Source: Marinimicrobium sp. (GTDB taxonomy: Bacteria > Pseudomonadota > Gammaproteobacteria > Pseudomonadales > Cellvibrionaceae). Taken from it: 38,186 nucleotides of DNA. The first letter of the stretch is position 1. The number at the start of each line of letters is the position of its first letter. The stretch spans positions 1-38,186 of the forward strand of contig DAHVRW010000005.1 in the NCBI GenBank assembly GCA_027322215.1, read 5' to 3'. Below the pieces are notes generated by a model. That model was not told where the DNA came from, ran no database searches, and saw only the letters and a list, made by a program, of their open reading frames with translations. Below are positions 20,162 through 27,369 of this stretch, in pieces. The translations under genes and the position numbers were made by a program.

Positions 20162-20674
20162 CTACCACTCAGTAACGCTCTCCCGATGCCGGGTTATCAG
20201 CTCTTCCGCCGCCTCGCACATTCCCTGAAGACGCTTTTCTGTCATGGCGAGCGGCGCGGAAGCCGCCTCCAGATCCAGAGCCTGGATGCGCATCGCGCTT
20301 TGCACCGGCTTTTGATTCGGCAGGCGCCAACAAGCGTCGTAGCTGGCATGGAGCTGGGTGAGCCAGCTCTCGGGCTGGCGACGCAACTCCTGAAGCTCAT
20401 GCAGCTCCGCGGGGCTCTTCCCCTGGGCCAATAGAGCCTGCTCCAAGTCATTTTCCGTCGTTATCTGCTCTACCTGAGTCACCGCGTAATGCTCAGCCAG
20501 CTCCCGAAGGTAATGGTTGTAGGCGCACACCAAGTGAAATATGCCAGCGTCCAACACAGCCTGTCTGGCCAACCGCTGGCCAGCGTTCGCCTCTGGCAGC
20601 ACCCGTAATTGCGTCAGTAGCGCACGGGTATACGCCAGCTTTTGGTTGACCATGCCAAGACTGGCCGATCCCAT
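20162..20674 (-). CDS. DUF6586 family protein
   Basis: A 170-residue, mostly helical soluble protein: KLAYTRALLTQLR, AVLDAGIFHLVCAYNHYLRELAEHY, then SWLTQLHASYDACW and a C-terminal helix LQGMCEAAEELITRHRESV. The pattern matches DUF6586, which is encoded next to topA in related genomes. The start codon overlaps the topA stop (TAATG), so translation is coupled to topA. An alternative ATG is seven codons in. Function is not known; coupling to topoisomerase I could mean a DNA-related role, but nothing in the sequence shows it. Confidence 0.78.
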   Translation of the reverse strand: MGSASLGMVNQKLAYTRALLTQLRVLPEANAGQRLARQAVLDAGIFHLVCAYNHYLRELAEHYAVTQVEQITTENDLEQALLAQGKSPAELHELQELRRQPESWLTQLHASYDACWRLPNQKPVQSAMRIQALDLEAASAPLAMTEKRLQGMCEAAEELITRHRESVTEW

Positions 20675-23289
20675 TACTCAACCCACTTGCCGTTTTTATA
20701 AAACACTTTCCAGCCTGTGGCCTTACCGTCTACCTCCGATTGCACATACTGCTCTTTGGTTTTACGGCTAAAGCGAATCACCGTCTTGTTGCCGTCCGGA
20801 TCGTGGGTAGGCGCGGAGAATAAAAAACAATATTTGGGATCGATTTCATCCTTATGGGGCAATAACTCCTCCACTAAGGGCGCACGGGTTTCGCGATTTT
20901 TGGGAAATTGGCTCGCGGCCAAAAACAGTCCCGACGCCCCATCGCGCAGCACATAGTGATCATCGACTTTGACACAGCGCAGCTCAGGCATGGGCACCGG
21001 ATCCATCTTGGGTGGTGCTGGCTCGCCGCTTTTTAAGAGTTTGCGGGTGTTTTTACACTCAGTATTCGTACAGCCAAAGTACTTGCCAAAACGCCCGGTT
21101 TTGAGCTGCATTTCACTGCCGCACTTGTCACACTCCAGGGTCGGCCCCTCGTAGCCTTTGAGCTTAAAGGTGCCTTCTTCCACCTCATAGCCCGGACAGT
21201 CCGGGTTGTTGCCGCAGATATGCAGCTTGCGCTTCTCGTCCAGCAGATAGCTGTCCATGGCCGTGTTGCACAACCTGCAGCGACGCTTAGTGCGCAGCAG
21301 GCGGGATTCGGCCTCTTCATCCGCCTCGATGTCGACGGCCTCATCCCCGGAGACCAGGTTCATGGTGTTTTTACAACGCTCTTTAGGCGGCAGCGCGTAG
21401 CCCGAACAGCCGAGGAACACCCCGGTACTGGCGGTGCGAATTTGCATGTGCCGGCCACAATTGCTGCAAAGAATATCCGTATCCGTGGGGTCATTGGTAC
21501 GCATGCCTTTTTCTTTGCTCTGGGCCTGCTGCAACTGTTTGGAAAAGTCGGCGTAGAAGTCGTCCAGCACTTGTCGCCAGTCGCGCTCGCCCTGGGCAAC
21601 GCTGTCCAAAGACTCTTCCATACTGGCGGTAAAGCCGTAGTCCATCAGGTCGTTAAAGCTTTCCACCAGCCGCTCGGTGACGATGTCACCCATTTTTTGC
21701 GCATAAAACCGGCGATTCTCCAACTGCACGTAGCCGCGATCTTGAATCGTGGAAATAATGGCCGCGTAAGTGGACGGACGCCCAATACCGCGCTTTTCCA
21801 GCTCTCTCACCAAAGTGGCTTCGCTGTAACGGGCCGGGGGCTTGGTAAAGTGTTGAGTCGGATCGAGCTTGGTCAGAGGCAGGATCTGCCCAACTTTCAA
21901 GTCGGGCAGTACCACATCCTCTTCTTTTTTCGATACCGGCGGCAGCACTTTCAAAAACCCATCAAAGCGTATGACGCGTCCGCGAGTACGCAGCTCATAG
22001 TCTCCCGCTTTAACCGCCACCGAGGTGCTGGTAAATTCCGCCTGACTCATCTGACAAGCCACAAACTGCTGCCAAATCAGGGTGTACAGCCGTTCGGCAT
22101 CGCGCTCCATGCCCTTGAGCTGATTGGGCTTAACGCCAACGCTGGAGGGGCGAATGGCTTCGTGCGCCTCTTGCGCGCCCGCTTTGCTGGAATAAACCAC
22201 CGGCTTTTCCGGTAAATACGGTTTTCCGTACTCCTGTTCGATAAACTCACGGCAGCTCGCCACGGCGTCTTTGCTCAGCGCTGTGGAGTCGGTTCGCATG
22301 TAGGTGATATAGCCCGCTTCATACAACCGCTGGGCCATCATCATGGTTTTCTTCACCCCAAACCCCAGTCGCGTGCTGGCGGCCTGCTGCAAGGTCGAGG
22401 TGATAAAAGGCGCCGGCGGTTTGGAGCGCGTGGGTTTGTCTTCCCGATCTATGACCTCGTAACGGCTCTTTTCCAGCTCGGCAACCGCCGCCATCGCCTG
22501 ACTTTCGTTGACCGGTTTAAACGCCTCTCCGCGGTGCCGTCTCACCTCAAAGCGAACGTCTTTGGCATCGTTGGCGCGTAGTTCGGCAAATAAGCTCCAG
22601 TACTCCTCGGGAACAAAAGCGCGAATTTCCCGCTCCCGCTCCACCACCAGCCTTACCGCCACGGATTGCACACGACCGGCGGAAAGACCACGGGCGACTT
22701 TCTCCCACAGGAGTGGCGAGACCATATAGCCCACTACCCGATCAAGGAAACGTCGCGCCTGCTGGGCCTCTACCCGGGATTGGACAATGCGGCCCGGTGT
22801 TTTAAAGGCGTTTTGGATCGCACTTTTCGTAATTTCGTTAAACACGACGCGTCGGTACTGCTCTTCGTCTCCACCAATAGCCTGCTGTAAGTGCCAGGCA
22901 ATGGCTTCCCCTTCCCGGTCCAAGTCCGTAGCCAGATAGATCGTATCGGCGCGAGCGGCCAACTTTTTCAGTTCATCGACAACCTTTTCCTTGCCTGGCA
23001 GGATTTCATACCGGGCTTCCCAATCGTTTTCAGGATCAATGCCCATGCGGTTAATCAATTGCTGTTTTTGTTTCTTCGCCTTGTAGACGGCCTTTTCGTC
23101 CGGCGCCATCTTGCGGGTTAGAGCGGCCTGGCGCGCACGCTCTTTCGGATCCACCGGTTTGGAGCCTCCGCTGGTAGGAAGATCGCGAATATGACCGATA
23201 CTGGACTTAACGATAAAATCGCTGCCCAGGTATTTATTGATGGTCTTCGCTTTCGCGGGCGACTCAACGATAACCAAGGATTTACCCAT
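20674..23289 (-). CDS. topA: DNA topoisomerase I
   Basis: The 871-residue type IA enzyme relaxes negative supercoils. The Toprim domain has [10 protein letters not shown] and [12 protein letters not shown] (D122, D124), the active-site tyrosine is Y330 in [10 protein letters not shown], and [16 protein letters not shown] and [10 protein letters not shown] are also present. The C-terminal part carries three Cys4 zinc modules (CSNCGR, CRLCNT, CDKCGS with their second halves), as in the E. coli enzyme, and ends in a domain with GKWVE-type tail. Start [16 protein letters not shown] is canonical. It has its own promoter about 120 bases upstream and overlaps the DUF6586 gene by 1 base. Confidence 0.98.
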   Translation of the reverse strand: MGKSLVIVESPAKAKTINKYLGSDFIVKSSIGHIRDLPTSGGSKPVDPKERARQAALTRKMAPDEKAVYKAKKQKQQLINRMGIDPENDWEARYEILPGKEKVVDELKKLAARADTIYLATDLDREGEAIAWHLQQAIGGDEEQYRRVVFNEITKSAIQNAFKTPGRIVQSRVEAQQARRFLDRVVGYMVSPLLWEKVARGLSAGRVQSVAVRLVVEREREIRAFVPEEYWSLFAELRANDAKDVRFEVRRHRGEAFKPVNESQAMAAVAELEKSRYEVIDREDKPTRSKPPAPFITSTLQQAASTRLGFGVKKTMMMAQRLYEAGYITYMRTDSTALSKDAVASCREFIEQEYGKPYLPEKPVVYSSKAGAQEAHEAIRPSSVGVKPNQLKGMERDAERLYTLIWQQFVACQMSQAEFTSTSVAVKAGDYELRTRGRVIRFDGFLKVLPPVSKKEEDVVLPDLKVGQILPLTKLDPTQHFTKPPARYSEATLVRELEKRGIGRPSTYAAIISTIQDRGYVQLENRRFYAQKMGDIVTERLVESFNDLMDYGFTASMEESLDSVAQGERDWRQVLDDFYADFSKQLQQAQSKEKGMRTNDPTDTDILCSNCGRHMQIRTASTGVFLGCSGYALPPKERCKNTMNLVSGDEAVDIEADEEAESRLLRTKRRCRLCNTAMDSYLLDEKRKLHICGNNPDCPGYEVEEGTFKLKGYEGPTLECDKCGSEMQLKTGRFGKYFGCTNTECKNTRKLLKSGEPAPPKMDPVPMPELRCVKVDDHYVLRDGASGLFLAASQFPKNRETRAPLVEELLPHKDEIDPKYCFLFSAPTHDPDGNKTVIRFSRKTKEQYVQSEVDGKATGWKVFYKNGKWVE

Positions 23290-23408
23290 AATGCGCTTCT
23301 TATATTCCCGTAACAGTGAAATGGGCGAGCCGAACGTACCTTCGCAATTGCGCGAACCGGTACCGGCAAGGTGACTGGCCCGCTACAAAAAGGGCCAAGA
23401 GCTGCGCA

Positions 23409-23437
23409 TATATAAGACCTGATTCTCTCAGGGTCAA
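23409..23437 (-). promoter_or_regulatory. topA promoter
   Basis: On the minus strand: TTGACC (23437-23432), a 17-base spacer and TATATA (23414-23409), with a predicted leader of about 110 bases. The leader includes the stem TGGCCC / GGGCCA. Good sigma-70 match. Confidence 0.65.
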
Positions 23438-23519
23438 GTGGAGTCAGGGCGCCCCTGGCATCAAAAACAGTGGTTTTCACCCCGGATTGTTCGTTTTCAC
23501 GCGCTCACGCCCACCCTGA

Positions 23520-23539
23520 CATACTTTCTAGAAAGTATG
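23520..23539. promoter_or_regulatory. Perfect 20-bp palindrome
   Basis: CATACTTTCTAGAAAGTATG is fully self-complementary. It looks like an operator for a dimeric regulator (TetR or MarR size). Its last three bases are the ATG of the small frame at 23537; it lies about 85 bases upstream of the topA -35. No cognate regulator is in the window. Confidence 0.5.
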
Positions 23540-23680
23540 CGTAACCCGCTGAAATTAAACAATATTTATGACAAAACCACATTTGATCGGCGGACCAGAT
23601 CGTGCTTTCTCTACCGGCAAGAACGATTTTTTAGTCTCGACGGTAAATTCGGCCTCCACTTTCAACCTATTCGAACATAG
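23537..23680 (+). pseudogene. Possible truncated DUF6316-like gene
   Basis: A 47-codon frame beginning MRNPLKLNNIYDKTTFDRR. The part RTRSCFLYRQERFFSLDGK resembles the N-terminal half of DUF6316 proteins, small proteins whose next segment normally reads WYFxTREG...GPF. Here the frame instead runs FGLHFQPIRT and stops, and I find no continuation in the other two frames, so the second half seems to be lost. There is no ribosome site, and the ATG is part of the 20-bp palindrome. The resemblance is from memory of the family and is short; this could equally be a chance frame. Confidence 0.28.
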
Positions 23681-23798
23681 ATCCGACTCGCGGGTTCTGG
23701 TGCCTTGGCTTTATTTCCGGCTTCGCTGCCGGTGCCAACCCCCCCAGAGCTTCTATATGACCGATTGCCTCAGCTCAAAAGTAAGCCCCGATAAAGCA

Positions 23799-24305
23799 CT
23801 AGCGCCTACGGGCAACCGCTTGGGTCTCGGACAAGGTTTTCAGCGTTTCATACAAACCCTCAAGCTCCCCTGGATGAGAGCTTTCGGTCCAATAGGCATA
23901 CCAACCTCCTGAGTCAGCCCCCAGCCCCAGCACCGATTCCGGCAAAACCGCGACGACCCTTTCTAAAACCGCTTTTTCCCGCGCATCAGGCCGCCCCGCG
24001 CCCTGCCACGCCCAACGCTGCAAAAAGTGCTGGTCGTGGTCATAGGCGGCCCGCAGTAACAGCCAGGAGCGGTTCAGCGCTCGGGAGTGATGACGAGACC
24101 ATCGATAAATCGCCATCATTCCCGGGGCCTCCAGGTCGGTACCCTGCCTTGGCAAAGCCCCAATCGACACGCTCAATCCCAGCTGCAGAGCCCGGCTACG
24201 CAACTGAGCCTGGCGCCGCTGGCGGGGGTTGGGCTGCAGCATAAGAATGGGCCCGAGCGCCATAGCGACAACGCCCACGACGAGCACTAGCATCCAAATT
24301 GTCAT
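23799..24305 (-). CDS. Uncharacterized membrane-anchored protein
   Basis: A 168-residue protein with one N-terminal membrane helix (TIWMLVLVVGVVAMALGPILML, residues 2-23) and a cytoplasmic domain: QPNPRQRRQAQLRSRALQLGLSVSIGALP, MMAIYRWSR, WLLLRAAYDHDQHFLQRWAWQG, VLPESVLGLGADSGGWYAYWTE and a helical tail. The order helix, NPRQRRxAQLRxxAxxLGL is shared by hypothetical proteins found beside usp and uup in Pseudomonas, as I recall. I cannot assign a function. The ATG at 24305 places the helix at the N-terminus; the longer frame to 24425 would run into the uspA start and is unlikely. The ribosome site is weak. Confidence 0.7.
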   Translation of the reverse strand: MTIWMLVLVVGVVAMALGPILMLQPNPRQRRQAQLRSRALQLGLSVSIGALPRQGTDLEAPGMMAIYRWSRHHSRALNRSWLLLRAAYDHDQHFLQRWAWQGAGRPDAREKAVLERVVAVLPESVLGLGADSGGWYAYWTESSHPGELEGLYETLKTLSETQAVARRR

Positions 24306-24376
24306 AATCTGTTTCTGCCAACAATGGCCGTTACGCTCAACGGCAGTAGTTAATACTGGTATGACGATCATGCTAC

Positions 24377-24382
24377 TATAAT
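24377..24382 (+). promoter_or_regulatory. Candidate -10 of the universal stress gene
   Basis: A perfect TATAAT 41 bases before the ATG at 24424. No good -35 hexamer is placed upstream, so activation or an alternative sigma factor is possible. Confidence 0.4.
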
Positions 24383-24423
24383 GACTCGAACGGTTTACGA
24401 GCGAACCCACGGGGGTAGCACTC

Positions 24424-24876
24424 ATGGCCTGTTACAAACACATAATCGTTGGGGTAGACCTCTCTGATGACTCATCAAAAGTGCTGGCGCGAGCATCGGA
24501 GCTGGCCCGCGCCTGTGGCGCCACGCTCAGTTTGGCTCATGTGATCGAACCATTAACCTTCGCCTATGGCGGGGATATGCCCATCGACCTGTCAGAGGTT
24601 CAGGAGCAGCTTCAGCTTAAGGCACAACAGGAGCTGCAGCGTTTGGGCCAGCTGATCGAGCATCCGGTCAAACACGAACACGTCCTGGTGGGGCAAGCCG
24701 CTACTGAGCTGCGCTATCTGGCCAGCCAGGAAAACGCGGATTTGATCATTGTCGGCAGCCGTGGCCGCAAGGGCTTTGCCCTGCTGCTGGGGTCCACTTC
24801 CAACAGCGTACTACACGGGGCCGGGTGCGATGTTTTAGCTGTGCTGGTAAAGCCCCCGGCTGATCAAACCAAATAG
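24424..24876 (+). CDS. Universal stress protein, UspA family
   Basis: A 150-residue single-domain USP. It has YKHIIVGVDLSDDSSKVLARA at the start, DLIIVGSRGRKGFALLLGSTSNSVLHGAGCDVLAVLV at the end. The glycine motif GSRG-x8-GS is one residue shorter than the G-2x-G-9x-G(S/T) pattern of ATP-binding USPs, as in UspA-like proteins that may not bind ATP; I regard nucleotide binding as undecided. GGGGGT lies 8 bases before the ATG. It is divergent from the membrane protein gene and convergent with uup across a structured gap. Confidence 0.93.
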   Translation: MACYKHIIVGVDLSDDSSKVLARASELARACGATLSLAHVIEPLTFAYGGDMPIDLSEVQEQLQLKAQQELQRLGQLIEHPVKHEHVLVGQAATELRYLASQENADLIIVGSRGRKGFALLLGSTSNSVLHGAGCDVLAVLVKPPADQTK

Positions 24877-24928
24877 CAGAATGAGATACTCACCGGGCTG
24901 GATCCATCAGTCATTAACACGGCTTCAA

Positions 24929-24986
24929 GTGATGTACTCCGTAAGGCGAATCCCAGGCGCTTCGCAGGAGGCCTTATCGGCATCAC
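24929..24986. repeat. Imperfect palindrome, REP-like
   Basis: Nested arms GTGATG / CATCAC (24929-24934, 24981-24986), TAAGGC / GCCTTA (24942-24947, 24971-24976) and GCG / CGC around CTT (24957-24965) fold into one interrupted hairpin of 58 bases. The composition and size recall extragenic palindromic repeats of gammaproteobacteria. No second copy is seen in the window. Confidence 0.4.
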
Positions 24987-25055
24987 GTAAGTCATTTTTA
25001 TCAAAGGATATTTGCCCTTTAAAGCTAAAAAGAATGCCGTTACTCGGGACTGCTG

Positions 25056-25160
25056 GGGCCGTGCAGGATGAGTGTTCAGCAAGCCTCACAAGAGGGATCT
25101 TGTGGGGCAGTCCCCAGGGAGGGTCCACGACGTTTGCTGAACACTCATCCTGTACGGCCC
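25056..25160. repeat. 27-bp inverted repeat with nested hairpin
   Basis: Arms 25056-25082 and 25134-25160 are complementary over 27 positions with one mismatch; the 19-base core is CAGGATGAGTGTTCAGCAA. The 51-base centre contains a second stem of 12 pairs (25083-25094 with 25097-25108 less the loop GGGA; core CACAAGA / TCTTGTG, one G-T pair) directly abutting the left arm. Far too long for a simple terminator; compatible with a small non-autonomous element or a structured RNA. Confidence 0.65.
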
Positions 25161-25206
25161 GGGGGCTGACTTACGAAGCTGCAGACCTTCCAGCGTGCAC
25201 GTAGAC

Positions 25207-27102
25207 TTAGTCCAGCTGCATATCCTCCAGCTCAGCCCAGCGCTCGAAGCATTGCTCCAGCTCCTTCTCCAACTGCGCCATCTGCTGCATATGCCTCTCG
25301 ATCTCCGACGCCTCACCCGCGTAAAAATCCGGCTCCGCCGCTTGCGCTTGCAGGGCCGCTAACTGCTCCTCCAAAACTTCAATGCGCCCGGGTAACTCGT
25401 CAAATTCACGCTGTAATTTATAACTCAGTTTCTTACCCTTGGACCGCTTTGGTTCAGCAGGCGCAGCTGCGGCCGGCTTGGCCTCAGCCGCTTCAGCGGG
25501 AGCATCCTCCTCGGTCCAGCGACCGCCCTGGCGGAGCCAATCATCGTAGCCGCCCACATACTCCTGTACCCGGGCTCGACCCTCGAAAGCGATTACGCTG
25601 GTGACCATATTGTTCAAAAACGCCCGGTCGTGACTTACCAACAGCACGGTGCCGTCGTATTCCATTAATATTTCTTCCAGCAGCTCCAGCGTTTCCACGT
25701 CGAGATCGTTGGTGGGCTCGTCAAGCACCAGGAGGTTGGCCGGCTTGCTGAACAACTTGGCCAACAGCACCCGGTTGCGCTCCCCCCCCGACATGGCACG
25801 CATGGGTGTGCGCGCCCGCTCGCCGGTAAACAGGAAGTCACCCAGATACGAAATAATATGACGGGACCGGCCGTTAAGCTCAATGAACTCTCGCCCCTCG
25901 GCAATGTTGTCCACCGCGCTTTTGTCCAGGTCCACCTGATCGCGCAGCTGGTCGAAATACGCCACGGACAGATTGGTGCCCAAACGCACTGTGCCTTTTT
26001 GAGGCTCCAGCTCGCCCAGAATCAGTTTTAATAACGTGCTCTTGCCCGCGCCGTTCGCCCCCACTAAACCAATGCGGTCGCCGCGCATGATCACGGTCGA
26101 AAAATCTTGCACAATTTCCTTGTCGGGATAGGCATAACTGACGTTCTTGAGCTCGGCCACCAATTTGCCCGAGTTTTCTCCGGAGCTGACGGAAAATTTG
26201 GCATTGCCGATGAGCTCACGCCGCTGACTACGCGTCTCGCGCAGGGCCTTAAGGGCCCGCACCCGGCCCTCATTACGGGTTCGCCTCGCCTTGATGCCCT
26301 GACGAATCCAGGCCTCTTCCTGGGCGAGTTTTTTATCAAACAGTGCGTTGTGGCGCGCCTCTTCCGCCAACGCCTGCTCCCGATAGACCAGATATCGTTC
26401 ATAATCACCTGCCCAGGTGCGTATCTGGCCACGGTCGAGCTCGACAATGTGAGTGGCAACGTTCTGCAGCAGGGAGCGATCGTGAGTGATAAACACCAGA
26501 GCGCCGGTGTAGCTCAGAAGCTGTTTTTCGAGCCATTCAATGGCCGCGATATCCAGATGGTTCGTGGGCTCATCCAGCAGCAATATATCCGGCTCGGCCA
26601 CCAGCGCCTTAGCTAGAGCTACCCGCCGTCGCCAGCCGCCGGATAATTCCCTCATGAATCGCTCGCCCGGCAACTCGAGCCGGGTCAGTACCGTTTCCAC
26701 CTGCTGCTGCAGTTGCCAGCCGTCTCGCGCTTCGATCTGTTGCTGTAACTGAGCCATGCGGTTCAAGCTGTCTTCGTCCGCCTGTTGCGCCAATCCATGA
26801 TATTCGCTCAACAAAGCGCCCATGCCCTCTACACCATCGGCGACCACATCGAATACCCGGCGGTCGTCGGCCTCGGGCAGGTCTTGCTCAAGGCGCGCCA
26901 GGCGGATCCCGGGGTCGCGACTGATGCTGCCGCTGTCCAGATCAACCTCACCAGCCAGCACTTTAAGCAAGGTGGATTTACCCGTGCCGTTGCGCCCAAT
27001 CAAGCACACTCGCTGGCCCCGTTCTATATTAAGATCCACATTATCCAGCAGGACCTGCAACCCGTAGCTTAAGCTTGCTTTATCAAGAGTAATCAAAGGC
27101 AT
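25207..27102 (-). CDS. uup: ABC-F ATPase Uup
   Basis: A 631-residue soluble ABC-F protein with two ATPase cassettes. First: Walker A GRNGTGKST (K42), signature LSGGWRRRV, Walker B ILLLDEPTNHLD. Second: GANGAGKST, MSGGERNRV, LLVLDEPTNDLD. The linker between them (about 235-310) is basic and helical. A P/A-rich stretch (about 530-560) leads to a C-terminal coiled coil (KLQREFDELPGRIEVLEEQLAAL onward), the DNA-binding-type domain that marks Uup among the ABC-F proteins. Uup is linked to transposon excision and to ribosome or branched-DNA functions in E. coli. Start MPLITLDKASLSYG is canonical. Confidence 0.93.
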   Translation of the reverse strand: MPLITLDKASLSYGLQVLLDNVDLNIERGQRVCLIGRNGTGKSTLLKVLAGEVDLDSGSISRDPGIRLARLEQDLPEADDRRVFDVVADGVEGMGALLSEYHGLAQQADEDSLNRMAQLQQQIEARDGWQLQQQVETVLTRLELPGERFMRELSGGWRRRVALAKALVAEPDILLLDEPTNHLDIAAIEWLEKQLLSYTGALVFITHDRSLLQNVATHIVELDRGQIRTWAGDYERYLVYREQALAEEARHNALFDKKLAQEEAWIRQGIKARRTRNEGRVRALKALRETRSQRRELIGNAKFSVSSGENSGKLVAELKNVSYAYPDKEIVQDFSTVIMRGDRIGLVGANGAGKSTLLKLILGELEPQKGTVRLGTNLSVAYFDQLRDQVDLDKSAVDNIAEGREFIELNGRSRHIISYLGDFLFTGERARTPMRAMSGGERNRVLLAKLFSKPANLLVLDEPTNDLDVETLELLEEILMEYDGTVLLVSHDRAFLNNMVTSVIAFEGRARVQEYVGGYDDWLRQGGRWTEEDAPAEAAEAKPAAAAPAEPKRSKGKKLSYKLQREFDELPGRIEVLEEQLAALQAQAAEPDFYAGEASEIERHMQQMAQLEKELEQCFERWAELEDMQLD

Positions 27103-27369
27103 AGAAGCGGCTTTTAAAAAAGGAATGAACTAGAAAGAGGCTGGCGGCACAGCCCCGAGACTGGTATGCTCAAGAGCATTTCCCAGGCACAAACGTGCCC
27201 TGGCCGCGCCGCATATCATACAGGGTTTGCCGCTGCTCTTCCCAGATTTCGGCGCACAGGCACATGTTGTAGATGCATGTATAGATAAAAAATCCAAAGC
27301 GGCCGACGAAGGACTACACTTACCACCACTGAAGGTCCGACGACAAATCACATAGCTGAGGTATAGTCA

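Larger units (their letters stand above)
23290..23798. other. Intergenic region upstream of topA
   Basis: A 509-base gap between topA and the next leftward gene. It holds the topA promoter (23409-23437), a 20-bp perfect palindrome (23520-23539), a probable gene remnant (23537-23680) and a small hairpin CCGGC / GCCGG (23717-23732). In Pseudomonas, as I recall, fadBA lie in this neighbourhood; nothing of them is visible here. Confidence 0.6.
24877..25206. other. Structured gap between convergent usp and uup genes
   Basis: A 330-base gap with no gene. It holds two separate inverted-repeat structures (24929-24986 and 25056-25160), which fill nearly half of it. No T-run terminator is evident for either gene. 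Confidence 0.65.

Noticed and set aside
24864-25082. Minus-strand frame over the usp-uup gap.
   Set aside because: It is read across palindromic repeat sequence and overlaps the end of usp; palindromic repeats commonly yield such frames.
25056-25160. Integron attC site reading of the large inverted repeat.
   Set aside because: No paired RYYYAAC and GTTRRRY core sites at the proper places and no integrase or cassette genes.
16231-27358. The 15-mer CAAATCACATAGCTG occurs twice (16231-16245 and 27344-27358).
   Set aside because: About one such match is expected by chance in a window of this size, and the flanks differ.
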